Shown here: positions 1 through 11,334 of the stretch, in pieces
Numbering within the stretch: the stretch's first letter is position 1
Layout of the letters: every line of letters begins with the position of its first letter
Assembly (NCBI RefSeq): GCF_002234675.1
Contig: NC_019867.2
Coordinates: 18,446,184 to 18,510,183 of the forward strand
Reading direction: 5' to 3'
Origin: Oryzias latipes
Lineage: Eukaryota; Chordata; Actinopteri; Beloniformes; Adrianichthyidae
Length of the DNA stretch: 64,000 bases
The notes under the pieces: generated by a model
What the model saw: the letters and a program-made list of their open reading frames with translations, nothing else
Database searches by the model: none
What the model was told of the DNA's origin: nothing
Made by a program: the position numbers and the translations under genes

Positions 1-695
1 AAGGGAAAACTCAAATGTAAAGGAAAATGTTAACTGAAAAAAGTCTTGATGTTCTCACCATATTCTTTGTGAGTCACTCAGTGTCTTACTATGCACCTTA
101 GGAAAATGTGAGAAATCTCCTTTCATCCACATTGAAAATGAATGTAATTTGATCATATTTCCACATTTTAAAATTTTTTCCAAAGTTATTGCCTAAATGA
201 AAAGATTTAGAGAAACACATATGACAGAAGTCTTTGTCATTGTCACCTCTAATGTTTTTTTCTGTTTCTTGGCTCAACTTTTCACTGCTCTTTCATCTGT
301 AAATGCCCTACTTTTAAAAAACCCTGGCTTTTGCACGATCACAAATTAGATCAGAGAAGTCCAATTCTATGAGTAAATCAAAGGTTGATTGAATCTTCTC
401 TAAGCTTGATATCTTTTAAAAGCACTGAAAGCTGCTGTGATACAGAAGACCATTGCTGTTGTTTGCGTTTATACTGCAGCATTGGTTGTGCAGTCCGGTA
501 GTTTTCGGTGATGAGCTTCCTTTTGCGACATTTACCCGCCTCCACAGCAGAGGAGACTAAGCTGGCTTTGTATGTCAAAGAAATGTCGAAGAAGCTGTTA
601 TGCAAATAATATGCTCCTGTTGTTTCATAATTGCACATTTTCCAAGCAACTGAAGGCTATGCTTTAGCTTATGCTGATGTGTTTAGTATTTAGAT
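1..695. other. Unassigned sequence
   Basis: Mostly AT-rich. A minus-strand frame at 378-638 (86 codons, with VEAGKCRKRKLITENYR) has no similarity I recognise and no clear splice sites; its GC is a little higher than around it. Confidence 0.5.
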
Positions 696-1059
696 CAGGG
701 GCACATCAAATGGTGCAATTGGCTCTAAAATTAGAACAAAAGCCACAGTTTTTAAAAAAAAAAGTCAAAAATGTTCTGTTCTGTTACAAAAAGGGTTAAT
801 TCAAATATACACCAAGTGTGTCAAAAGATTTATAACCCCTATTGTAACTGTAAAATATGTTTAACACAAGAGGCACTCAGCTCTCATTTGTTTTCTCAAC
901 TGTTGGACAGGACAAGTAAAAAATAAAAAAAGTTTTAAAATATCTATTAATTTTCAATTGAAATGTTTTCATCCAGATTCCATGTTAGTTCTGTCTCTTG
1001 TGAGTTGGATTACTAAAACACTCGTGTGGCCCACCAGTCGAAAAGTTTGCCCACCCCTG
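696..1059. mobile_element. hAT-type MITE with 8-bp target duplication
   Basis: A 364-bp element bounded by CAGGGGCACATC and GCCCACCCCTG, flanked by perfect 8-bp duplications ATTTAGAT at 688-695 and 1060-1067. The 8-bp duplication and CAGGGGTG-type ends are diagnostic of hAT elements. No transposase remains. Confidence 0.88.
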
Positions 1060-1067
1060 ATTTAGAT

Positions 1068-2749
1068 CATGTTAACAGTAGTTTTAAAAAAAATCCCAAA
1101 TAATATTAGATTTCTCTTTATTCTGTCACTCTGCCAAGTCTACTTCACTCATTCCTCCTTTAGTAAAGCTTCAAGTCTACACACAACACAAACTATTGAG
1201 TAAATTCACTGTTAATCATTTCAACTTCCCTCAAAGTTTAGAAGCTAACTCAATAAATGTTACCATTTGATATGCTGCACATTTAGAAAGGTTACTTGTT
1301 GTTTGTCCTTCTCATCCCCTGACGCTGCACCATCTTCAAGTCTTAGCAGAAATGGTCTGTACAGTAAAAAAAAGGCAGTTTTACGGTAATTAGCTAAATA
1401 TAATGGCAGCAGATGTGAGATCCAGAAAGGGCTAAAGCAAAACAACCTGAGAAACATTAAACTTGCTGTTTCAGCAGTGTTGTTCAAAACTACATTACAC
1501 AGACATGGGTACAAGGAGACTTAAAAGTGGTCAAAAATGGTTTTGAAGTTGGGGAACATTTCAGCTCATTGAGAATCTGGCTCCAGTGAGCAGATTGCAG
1601 TTTGCAATATCCACTGTGTGTCCTCAAGAATGTGGGTTCTTCCACCCACCAAAGCACATCAAGACTTTCAGCGTCTTTAACTTTTTGCCAAAATAACTGA
1701 CATGTAAGAAAGATCTTCAGTTATTTACTTGTTGGCATTGTTGCAAAAATATATTGGTTCGGCATTACCTGTTTTTTTTGTTTTTTTTAATGTTGAAGTA
1801 AATCTTTTTTAATAAGATTTTTATAATTTTCTCATCATTGTTGCTTTCTTAACCATCACATGCATTCAGGTATATAGTTTTTATACACAATGTAAAATCT
1901 CTGAACATTTTTTAACAGCACTGATTATTACTTTCTGGTCATGTATGAAGTTGATCCTCTCAACACTTTGTTTTGATATTGTCAAAAATTAAAACTAAAA
2001 CAAAAGTATGATTTTCTATAATCTGACAAATAAGAATAAATACATTTTATAGAAATTTGTGTTGTTTTCCCTGTTTCCTTTGTCAGCAGATAAAAGCACC
2101 TGTATAAATGTAAATCATCCACACAGGGGCTTGTGACAACTTTTTTCAAGTTAAGATGTTTTGTGTTGCAAGCTCACCATATTAGAGGTTTGATTTTATT
2201 TTAAATTAGATTTAAGTCTATAAATACATTATTCTTTCACATCAAGGAAAAAAAGATCCAAAATAATGTCTCTTTTAATTAAAAACAATAATTCCAAGTT
2301 AAAAAGTAAAACGTTAATCAGTTTCATTTGTTTGCCAAGTCCGTTTCCCAGGATTGTAAATGGATTTTTAGATTTTGTCACATTTTTTATAAATTCAAGA
2401 AACTGAAGAATTTTAAGAATCAGTGGATGGATTTGGAAGTCTGAAAGGAGTTTTGTGTACAAACTGCTTATAACATGTAGAAAAGTTGCCTCTAGTGTAG
2501 CTAATCAAAGAGGACAATTTGTGGAAATACTCTGAAATCCAAATTTAAGCTTTATTTTCTTTACACATGTCCTCCATCAGAAAACTGCTACAAGATGTAA
2601 AAACACCCAAAACACAGTGTTCAACTCAGTGAGTCTTTGATGATAAAATACATTTTTGAATTTCCATTTTAGAATTTATAGAACTGCATAAAATAAAACT
2701 TGGACTCCCGTGTTAAACATCTGAGCTTTATGAGTTTTTCAAACCTTTT
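1068..2749. other. AT-rich intergenic sequence
   Basis: No gene or repeat recognised downstream of the kinesin gene. Short frames here are low-complexity. Confidence 0.5.
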
Positions 2750-2880
2750 CATCTATCCATTGTCTGAACCTACTGTACTCCCATCTGGGGTCACAGGGTT
2801 GCTGGAGCCTATCCTGCTACTGTAGGGCAAATGTGGAGTGCAGCCTGGACAGTTCACCAGTCCATCACAGAGCCAAAACA
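2750..2880 (-). mobile_element. SINE-like repeat, short inverted fragment
   Basis: ATCTATCCATTGTCTGAACC, GGGGTCACAGGGTTGCTGG and CAGTTCACCAGTCCATCAC match the inverted 3' half of the repeat seen at 28.0 and 34.8 kb. Confidence 0.7.
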
Positions 2881-3232
2881 ACACATTTGTTCTAAAAATA
2901 CTTTTGATCCATCCATTCTTTTATCTTGAATGCCCATGTGGGCTTTTCATTTCTTCAGAGCTGCTGGACCTAGCCATGAAAGCTCGTTCTTTCACCATGA
3001 ACAGTAGAAGTGCAGACTTACCCAGCAACTGATTTCCTATTTGCAAAGGTCAGTTACGAATGGGCCCCTGTGTGGTGGAAGCCCGATTCTAGAGACTCAT
3101 GCATGCAGCTCCCATTAAGGAACAGTAATCAAAGCTCTGTCAGCAGCTTTCTTTATAATATCAGGATTTCATCCATGTGATCAAATTAAACTTTTGAATT
3201 GCTGTTAAAAAAATGATACATTTTAAAGAATG

Positions 3233-3238
3233 TTTATT
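3233..3238 (-). terminator. Polyadenylation signal AATAAA of the kinesin gene
   Basis: The minus strand reads AATAAA about 57 bases after the stop codon at 3295. It implies a short 3' untranslated region of roughly 80 bases. Confidence 0.5.
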
Positions 3239-3294
3239 TAGTATAATGCAAGAAAATGTTGAAACTTGATTAATTACAAATGTTTTCAAGCAGT

Positions 3295-6200
3295 TCAAAC
3301 ATCCCCGTCGTCCACTGTTAGTCCAGATTTTAGCTTCATAATCACCTATCAACAAAAGACAAAAACAACCTGAAGAGTCAGTGAAACCATTTTGAAGCAG
3401 ACCACAACCCTTGAAGAGCCTGAAAAATGTCAAAATGGTGCATACCTCTTTTAGTTGAGCAATTTCTTTGCTTTCTACATTTCTCTGAGCATTGTTGGTT
3501 ATAGCTTTCACTCTTGTTGCATAGCTGAGAATTTAAGCAAGATCAGATATCATTTACTAGGGTTTTCCCCCATAACAAATGAAAAAGAAGTTTAGTTTTC
3601 TTTTTGTCAGGGTTTCTTACATGAGCGATGTGAGAGTTTCATCTAGATTTGATTCTGAAGGGGAGATGTTGACGATCATCAGGGTTTTTGCATTTCCTCC
3701 CAAAGAGTCCTGCATCACCTGAGAGAAATCTACAGGTAGTTCATACGTTTTTGTTCATTTTACAATTCCAAAAGACAAACAAAAAAATAAAAAAACACAA
3801 ACAGTTTCATGATGCAAACTTTGTCAGCTTGCTTTCCACTACCTGGGTCAGCTTGCTATTCCTGTAGGGCACATGAGGCAAGTCAGCAGACAAGGCAGAG
3901 ATCACATCACCGAGGGCACTCAGGGATTTATTGATAGAGTTTGCCTCCTGAAAAGTGTTAAAGTAAATAAATGAACTCTGAGGCACACATCACTCATCTG
4001 ATGCACACATCACTTATCAGTTTGGTTAAGGCAGGGGTCTGCAACCTGAGGCTCTGGAGCCACATGTGGCTCTTTTAGCCCTTCATTGTGGCCTTCTGGT
4101 TAAAGAAAATAAAACAGTTTTAGTTCAAAAATTAATTGTAAAGTTGAACTAAACAGTTTTTGTGCACTGTGTCCAACAGAAAATCAATTGGAGGTTGATA
4201 AGTACAACCAGAATAAAGGCACACTGAATTATAAGGCAGGTTTTCTATTTAAGAACAAATACAAGGATTTTAAGTGAGCCAGGTTTGAAAAATACGGTAA
4301 GGGGTAATTTAATTATCACTGATTTAGTTTTTGTGAGATTTGTACATTTTTGGCTGAGAAGCATCACAAGAGATAAATAAAAAAAAATGTAAACCACCGC
4401 TGACATTGCAATACCTACAACTAACATTGCAACAACTACATCTGCATTGAGATGGTCCTTTGTGGTTTCAGGGTGTATTTTATTTTGAAAGAAAGTCATA
4501 TGAACCTATGTCAAAAGAATTTCATAATTTGAAAAAAGGCTATTTTTGTTTATGTAAATTCAAATGTATTTATTACAGTTGTAACAATTCAAATCATTAT
4601 CTTTTTTTTTCTAAAGGGTTAAGTCAGACTTTGTGGTTCCTGCTGGGTTGTGGTCAGTGAGTAATCAACCCGAATGGCTGTTAATGTCTTGAAGGTTGCA
4701 GACCTGTGGATTAAGGTCTTAGATACTGTTTGAGCAAACCTTTAGCTGATGATCTTTGGCACCAGTCTTTGCTGCTCTTTCACTGCCTGCCAGGTCTACC
4801 AGACTCAGCTTTCCGGTGCTGATGCTGCCATTGGTTAGATTTCTGCTCTCCACCATGATGACAACAATGAGATGGGAGCGGGAACTCTCTACATTCATCT
4901 CTTGTGAAAAAACAAAAAAATGTCTGCAGTTAGAAAGGTTGACTTTTTATGGTAATATCTTCTTCTTCTAGCACACATGTGTCAAACTCAAGGTCCGCGG
5001 GCCAGATGTCATTTTATGTGGCCCCCGAGAGCATAAAAGTTTTTAATTTCTTAAAATAAAAAATAAAAATTGGTGTGTATTTATTCATATTTATTCATAT
5101 CTAGGGGGAATCGGACTTGAAATGTCGGATTGGGAAACTATACATTAGGACTTAAACACTGTCCATATAACCTAACCTGACAAAAAACAAATTTAAAAGG
5201 ATTTATGCTAGAGTAACAAGCAAACGTATGTTTTCTATGCAACTGTAAATGTCAATTTAAAAAGTTGTAATAAATAAATGATTTATTTAACGTTAAGGAG
5301 TAGTTACATTTATTTTTCATTACATTTAGTTACATGAATAAGTTATAACTGGCCCTTTGAGGACAGCAGCTATGCTTATGTGGTCCTGAGTGAAATTGAG
5401 TTTGACACCCCTGTTCTAGCAGTATAGCAGCTCCCTCAAATTTATAGAAAGCCCAGTAATGATGGATATAACTGCTGCACATTAACTTCAATTAACAATT
5501 AACAGGATCAATCCAAGCCATTTAGCATGACATGTTTAAACTGTGTGACTTTGCTCAGTATGCAGGACTCACTGGTGGCAGCAATGTGTCGGTTGGCGCA
5601 GGCCTGTTGGAACAAAGCGTAGAGCTCCTGCGCACTGGAAGCCTCCTTTGTCTCTGCTCCTTGAGCGAACACAACTCCTTTTCTGGTCCTTTTGATCTCC
5701 ACTCGTCTGGTCTGGCTGCTGGGCTGAGTCTGTGCCTGGGCCTCAGCAGCTTGGCTAATAAAGAGGTCCTGCAGTCTGTCGTTGTACAGCTCCAGCATAT
5801 ACGCTGAAACCTGGAGAAATAAGAGTGAGAGGAAGAAAAGGGGGAACGTCTTTCTCCTATGTGTTTTCTTTTTTTGAAAACTTAAGGGTTTTAATTGACT
5901 TTTGACCTTACTACCTTAAATTCAAACTTAGAGCTGTTCTCCCGAGTGATATCAAAAATGGCATTAAAAGACCTGGGCATGATGCCGGGGTTTCTCTGAT
6001 CTTTGTCCCCCACCATGGTGAAGGTCTTTCCAGAGCCTGTCTGCCCGTATGCAAAGATGCAAACATTGTAGCCATCGATGACGGACTGAATCAGCCTGCA
6101 AATGGAAACAGGTTCCAAACACTGAAACATAAAATGCATTTACAAGAACAGTAGATCAAGTTTAATGTGCATCCAGAATGTTCCATCTACGAACATTGTC

Positions 6201-8975
6201 TTTTGAATTTAACTTATAGGGATAACCCGCCACACCTGCTGGTGTCTTGAAACACCTCATCCTGGGAAGCTTCAGCACCGAACACCTTGTCAAACTGAAA
6301 CTCCCTCAGGCCACGAGGCGTTTCCACAGAGACAGAGTAATCGTCTATTTTCTCCACAAAAGCAGTCCCACCCTGCCCTGCCTCGTTTCTGTTCATTGGG
6401 CGAAGTCGACAAAATACTCTAATTTTACCTGAAGTAGAAATAGTAAACATGCAATTATTCAAATGGTGCCCTAACGGCCCAAACTCAAATGCACAAATAT
6501 GCAAAGTGTGTTACAAAAGCTGCCTTTTACCTTTCATGTCTTCAACCATGTTGTAATATTTTTTTCTTAGTGTTCTTTCCAATGTGTAGTTCTCCACTAT
6601 TTTCCTTTTTTCTTCTTTTTCTTGTTTTAGCTTTAGACAAAACACAAACAGAGTTGTGATGGTTTGATTGATTTTCATTTTTAGTCTTAAATGGGTTTCA
6701 TAGGAAATAAAACACTGACCTGATCCTGGAGCAGAAGAAGCTGCTGTCCAATACTTTTCACTCCATCAGTGCCTTGTCCCAGGATGTCCTCCAGATCTAA
6801 GGCTTCACAATCTGAGGAGAGAGCAAATGCTAGCCAGGGAGGTAAATGATAGATCAGAGAGCGAAATAGGATGCATCAAATGGAAAATGTCACATTTTAG
6901 GAATTCTAAACTTTGTAAACCATTTTATTTTTGGCAAAGAACACAAAACCATAGGAAATTTAGACATTTACCATTCATCACAGGACTCTCTCCGGATTTA
7001 ATGCAATCTAAAGCAATTTTGTGGACTTCAAAATCCTTCACTGTCTCATGCAAGAAAGATAGACGGGACTCACTTGTGTCAGACCTGGAAACAAGGGAAA
7101 AATAATCATAACTCCTAAGAGGACTCTTACTTTCTTACTTTAACTCAAAAAAAGACAACATGTTTAAACTTGAAAACTGTGATGTGTATCCTCTCTGTCT
7201 TTCCTGTCAGTGCTGACTTCTTCCTCATTGTTCAGATTCTCCAGTTTTTCTCTGGCTGCAGCTAGAGCAGCCTGATTATCCTCAATCAGTCTGTCCAGAT
7301 AATCTCTGCTTTCTGCCACTGCACCACAGACTGCATGGGCCTATGAAGACATAATGGTACAACAGTTTGAAATCATAGTCTTCAGTGGAAGCTGTAGAGA
7401 TCCCTTCTCCTGTGTGTTTAGCACCTTGTGAATGACAGCAGGCAGCAAAACACTGCAGGGTGGAGCCGGGACAGGAGGCATGGGGGTCTTCTCTGTCTCC
7501 AGCAGTTCAGTAATCTCCTTCTCTCTTTGAGAAAGGCTCTCCTTCAGGCCCTCCAGGCGAGCATTGGCTCCCTCTAGTGGTTTTTCAGAGTCATTGCAGT
7601 TCTGAGCACAGATTTAGGTTAGAAAAGGATTTTTTAGTACACAAAAACCAAAACGTGATATTCTGGTCATTTTTTTAGGCTATTATAATTTTTCATGCAT
7701 TGACTCATGAGGGTAAATGTTTTTTTGTTCTGCTGTTTGGATGGTTGATATGGCAATAATGGCCAACCCACCGGGGTTTGTTGTTGGGCTGCAGTTCCTT
7801 TGGTCTCAAAGATTTCATCTTCCTCCGTCATTTCCTGTTTGTTCTCCTGTGATGCCGCTAACATTTCTTGAACCTTTCCTATTTCTTCTCTTGCTATCTT
7901 TAGCTCCTGCAGCACTGAGATAAGGTGGTTTTACAAACACGAGATAATGACTTTATAGACAAAATAAAAAATGTAGCTGAACTCACTGGAGGTCTGGTGG
8001 CAGTGCAAGGTGTCCAGCTTGTTGGAGAAAAACTCCAACATTTTGCTCTAAGAGAAAAGCAGATGTTAAATGATTTCACTCTTATTGATTTGATTCATTT
8101 TTCCACTCAAAAATGACCACAAGAGTGTGCTCCTGTTCAGAAAATGGGATACACGGCTGACTGACCTTTTCATTTTGCCACTGCAGGGCCTCCTCTTTGC
8201 TCCTACACCTCTCAGCCCTCTGCGCCTCAAGCAGCTGCCCAATCTGTGCTGTCAAATTCTGCAAGAAGGAAAAATAAAGTGCATCACATGAAAGCTGGAG
8301 GGGAAAGCGCTAGATTAAAAGCACAGAGAGCTAACTATGAAACAAACAAAAACAAAATCATATGACCAGAAAAGGACTGACCGCCACTTTCCTCTCCCAC
8401 TCATAGTTCTTCTTCTCCATCTTCTCCTGGTAGACGTTCAAGATTCTTCGCAGAGTTTTTAACTTGTTCTGGTAGTGAGATTTGACCCTCTGCAGAACCA
8501 ACTACTGAAAGCAAACACTCACTTTTTAAAAAACAGCTATGATGTAGTTTGCAGAAAGACACCTGTGCACATCTTTTCACCTGAGTCTCTCGCGTTTGGA
8601 ACTGGAAGTTATCCTTCTGTTCTTGGATCATTTCCAGGTGCTTCTTTTCCATTCCTGCCATGTCTTTGGCTATCTGATTTTGTGTGGGTTTGTCACAGAG
8701 ATGATAACAAATAGTTAAAATGTAATATCACTAGGATGACCACATATATGCCTTGAGGCAGTAGCAGTCGGGAAACCATGTGAGCAGAGACAAAACTCTT
8801 ATGTTTGCATGAATTCTTTCAGAGTAACTGGACAAAGGACAGCTGTGTGTTTTTAAAATTCACTATTTTATATTATAAAACATTTAATTGTGCAGAGAAA
8901 ACGTCAGCGTTATTTTACCTCAGCAATGCAGAGTTGAGCTGACTCATAAGGGATGTAGATCTTCTCCGCTTTCAT
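3295..8975 (-). CDS. C-terminal-motor kinesin (kinesin-14, KCBP-like motor), multi-exon gene
   Basis: A microtubule motor ATPase with its motor at the C-terminus, so probably minus-end directed. Exons in coding order: 9002-8919 (first ATG 8975), 8673-8581, 8489-8382, 8258-8166, 8047-7987, 7914-7772, 7601-7425, 7340-about 7218, 7084-6972, 6811-6720, 6630-6531, 6428-6236, 6095-5915, 5810-5573, 4900-4740, 3947-3843, 3718-3621, 3524-3446 and 3345-3295 (stop). About 760 residues. The N-terminal half is charged coiled coil. The motor starts at [11 protein letters not shown] and has P-loop GQTGSGKT, switch I NVESSRSH and switch [10 protein letters not shown]; after the motor the chain ends [10 protein letters not shown]. 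The motor resembles the plant/sea-urchin KCBP group more than KIFC1 or KIFC3 (from memory, not aligned). No MyTH4-FERM region was found upstream. Splice phases agree everywhere except between 7218 and 7084, where two extra bases are needed. Two hAT MITEs lie in introns. Confidence 0.88.
4032..4708. mobile_element. hAT-type nonautonomous element in a kinesin intron
   Basis: A 677-bp element. Its first 16 bases CAGGGGTCTGCAACCT match the inverted last 16 at 14 positions. It is flanked by GGTTAAGG (4024-4031) and GATTAAGG (4709-4716), an 8-bp duplication with one difference. It lies in the intron between exons 4900-4740 and 3947-3843; its right edge is within 32 bases of the donor at 4740. Short reading frames inside show no similarity I recognise. 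Confidence 0.88.
4974..5413. mobile_element. hAT-type MITE in the neighbouring kinesin intron
   Basis: A 440-bp element with ends CACATGTGTCAAACTCAA and the inverse of CAGGGGTGTCAAACTCAA. Perfect 8-bp duplications TTCTAGCA flank it at 4966-4973 and 5414-5421. The termini differ from the 4.0 kb element, so it is a separate family. It sits between exons 5810-5573 and 4900-4740. Confidence 0.92.
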
Positions 8976-9001
8976 TGCCTGATCATCATCACTACCAGGC
9001 A

Positions 9002-9150
9002 ACTGAGAAACGGATGAGCCTGAATGAAGATACAAGCAGCCAACAAACGTTTAAACTGGAAATCCTCATGGATGGGGCTCTCAGGTTTGTCTACATTATA
9101 ACTCACCTGTATGAGTGAGCCGCTTTAATGTAGTCCTACGTTACTCAAAT
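9002..9150 (-). other. Probable 5' noncoding exon and donor of the kinesin gene
   Basis: On the minus strand a strong donor (CAG followed by GTGAGT) ends a putative exon at 9107, and a good acceptor opens the next exon at 9002. In the frame used downstream, the upstream piece meets a stop and has no ATG, so it is most likely 5' untranslated. The first in-frame ATG is then at 8975. The 5' limit near 9150 is a guess. An alternative is a further coding exon upstream that I did not find. Confidence 0.4.
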
Positions 9151-10126
9151 ATTTTACCATATTTTTTACTCCACTACATCTGGCTCCAACTGATTTCTCA
9201 CAGCAGCAGAAAACTTGTATTCTAAAGCTTTAAAACATAACTTTTAAAACTAAACACATTTAAAAGACTTTACACCTTTAATCTCTTTTTTTAAAAGTGT
9301 AATTTTTGTCTTAAATAGTCTTATTACAAACTAATTAATCTATCTGGAGAAGACTGATTCCAATTTGAAGTCTCTAATAAATGAATCTACAAACCAGCGG
9401 GAAATGTGATCATCTTTGATCAATATTAAAAATATATTTAAATCACGTAACCTTCTTCCTTAACTAATGTCATCATTTCTACAGCCATGAAATATCATTT
9501 TTTTTGTTTGATATTTCATGGTGATCTCAAGCACCTCGGTTGACCTCTTGTCCAGTGTGTTTTCCTCGTTCAGGACTTATCCAACGTTTGAACGCAGACC
9601 ACTTCTTCGTCCACTGAGTTTTGTGATAAATGGAAGCTTGAACAATGAAGCAAATGTTGATGAGCAGCTAAAGTCCTCTCAATAAAAAAAAAGAACAAGC
9701 AATAGAAGCCAAAGAAGAAAGTATACAAATCCCACCTCTAAGTTAAACTGTGCTACAGTCTGGTATAGTATTTTTTGAAATATTATGTGATGCCTAAATA
9801 TCCATGATCTTTTCCAAGGTTGTGGGTGGGCTGGATATGATGCCATTTGGCATTGAATGAGAAAAGATCTGAAGAAAAATAAGTAAAAAATGTCAAGAAC
9901 ACTGGCTCAAACTTTACTTTGAAAGAAAAGAAAACCAAGCTAATCCCACTACTTGGTTATTTAAAAGAAAAATACAACAACCAAGGACAATATTAATGAT
10001 ATTTAACACATTTACCATATTTTCTTGGTCACTGCAATTCACAATTTTATTTTATGCTTTGTAGTTTATAATGTATTAATAAATAAGGCAGTAAGACACT
10101 TTTTTTTAAAAGGTCAAGGAAATATA
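9151..10126. other. Upstream region of the kinesin gene
   Basis: AT-rich, holding the hairpin at 9485. No TATA box or CpG-rich promoter could be fixed. Confidence 0.4.
9485..9521. repeat. 13-bp perfect hairpin upstream of the kinesin gene
   Basis: CCATGAAATATCA and TGATATTTCATGG separated by 11 bases, mostly T. About 0.4 kb upstream of the first kinesin exon. Function unknown. Confidence 0.75.
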
Positions 10127-10410
10127 TTAAAGTCCCACTCCAATCATCTTTTGATCTTTGTTAAAAGTTTTCCTAGTTGTCTTTTAATTGTGACATCTTG
10201 TTTTTTAAATAAAAAAAAACCTGTGCAGTTTTCTGGGACATAGTTTCTGCAGTTCATCAGAAATTTACATCTAAGCCATTTGCTCTTCATTCACAAAGAT
10301 TTGAATAAAGAAATACTCAAAAATGATATTTAATCAGTCCTATGATATCTTTCATCATATATAAAATGCTACAATAAACATGTTAAAGACACTAAAAACA
10401 CAACAAGGCC
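10127..10410 (+). mobile_element. TTAA MITE family, copy A (right end lost)
   Basis: Begins TTAA AGTCCCACTCCAATCATC, then carries the family's inner words (ATCTTTTGATC, GGACATAGTTTCTGCAG, ATTTGAATAAAGAAATACTC). The GTGGGTCTTTAA right terminus is not found, and sequence similarity fades near 10410. Confidence 0.7.
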
Positions 10411-11309
10411 TTTAGTTATTAACTGAATACCTTTTTATATATTAATCATTTTTTCTATATCAGATTTTTTCTATGAATCATGACTAATCATTACATGGAT
10501 GCAGTCTTGAGTAAAACAAAACACACATTTTAGTGCAACAGTTTACATTTTATTTATTTTTCAGCCATATTTTACATTTTTGTGGAGTGATAGAGTGATG
10601 TCACTTGCATTTCTAAATTTTAAACCCAACAGTACTACTTTAACAATTGACAAAGGCGTTAGTCCCTGTTTACTTCCCTTATTAGCTCTATCAGCATCCC
10701 CAGCATCATCTAAAACTGACTTTTTTTCTCCAAACGGATTCACTTTTTTAAGATAACATCACTCTCTTTTTTCACGCTACCTCCCAGCACTGTCCCATCC
10801 CACCCCTCCCCTCCATGTTTCCTCACACAGGAATGTGGGTGTGCCGTCATGCTGTTACTTTCCTCCCAGAAACACCTTTTAGTAGAAAACAGAAATCACG
10901 TCAGACTCAGGATTCAATGAGAAATTTGATGGCATGTGAAAAACAAACAAACAAAAAAGCGGCTTATCTGCTGCCTGAGTTTAATTGGGGACTGAAGGAA
11001 GAACTGAAAGGCAGAAAACAAGTAAAGCTGAAAGAGTCCTTTTTTCTGACCTGTTGTGTTGTCTTCATGCTGGTCAAGCCTGTTGTGCCTTATTGGACAT
11101 GGCATTTTCTCCCTCAGCTCCGGTACACTGCCAGGTAAATCCCCCATTGCCTGGGCTGATGTTGGACTGTGACCAGACTGCAAGGACACCAAAGAGTCCT
11201 CGGGGCGGGAAGACCCGGTTGCTTCCCATGCAACTGAGACAAAAAACAAACTTAAATGAACCACAGGAATTCAGTGGCAAGGCTAGATTGCTAGATTTTT
11301 AGCATTAAC
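10411..11309. other. Intergenic sequence between MITE copy A and the L2 LINE
   Basis: Overlapping short frames on both strands at 10815-11302 share no frame with the LINE and no known domain. The part from about 11040 may be more of the same LINE, but I could not show it. Confidence 0.35.
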
Positions 11310-11334
11310 TAGCAGAAGAGATCACATCACTCCT

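Noticed and set aside
378-638. 86-codon minus-strand frame with a basic stretch, slightly GC-richer than its surroundings
   Set aside because: No domain recognised, no convincing splice sites, and no partner exon within the window. Kept only as unassigned sequence.
10815-11302. Several overlapping 70-116 codon frames on both strands
   Set aside because: Frames overlap on both strands without a known motif; next to a LINE and best explained as chance.
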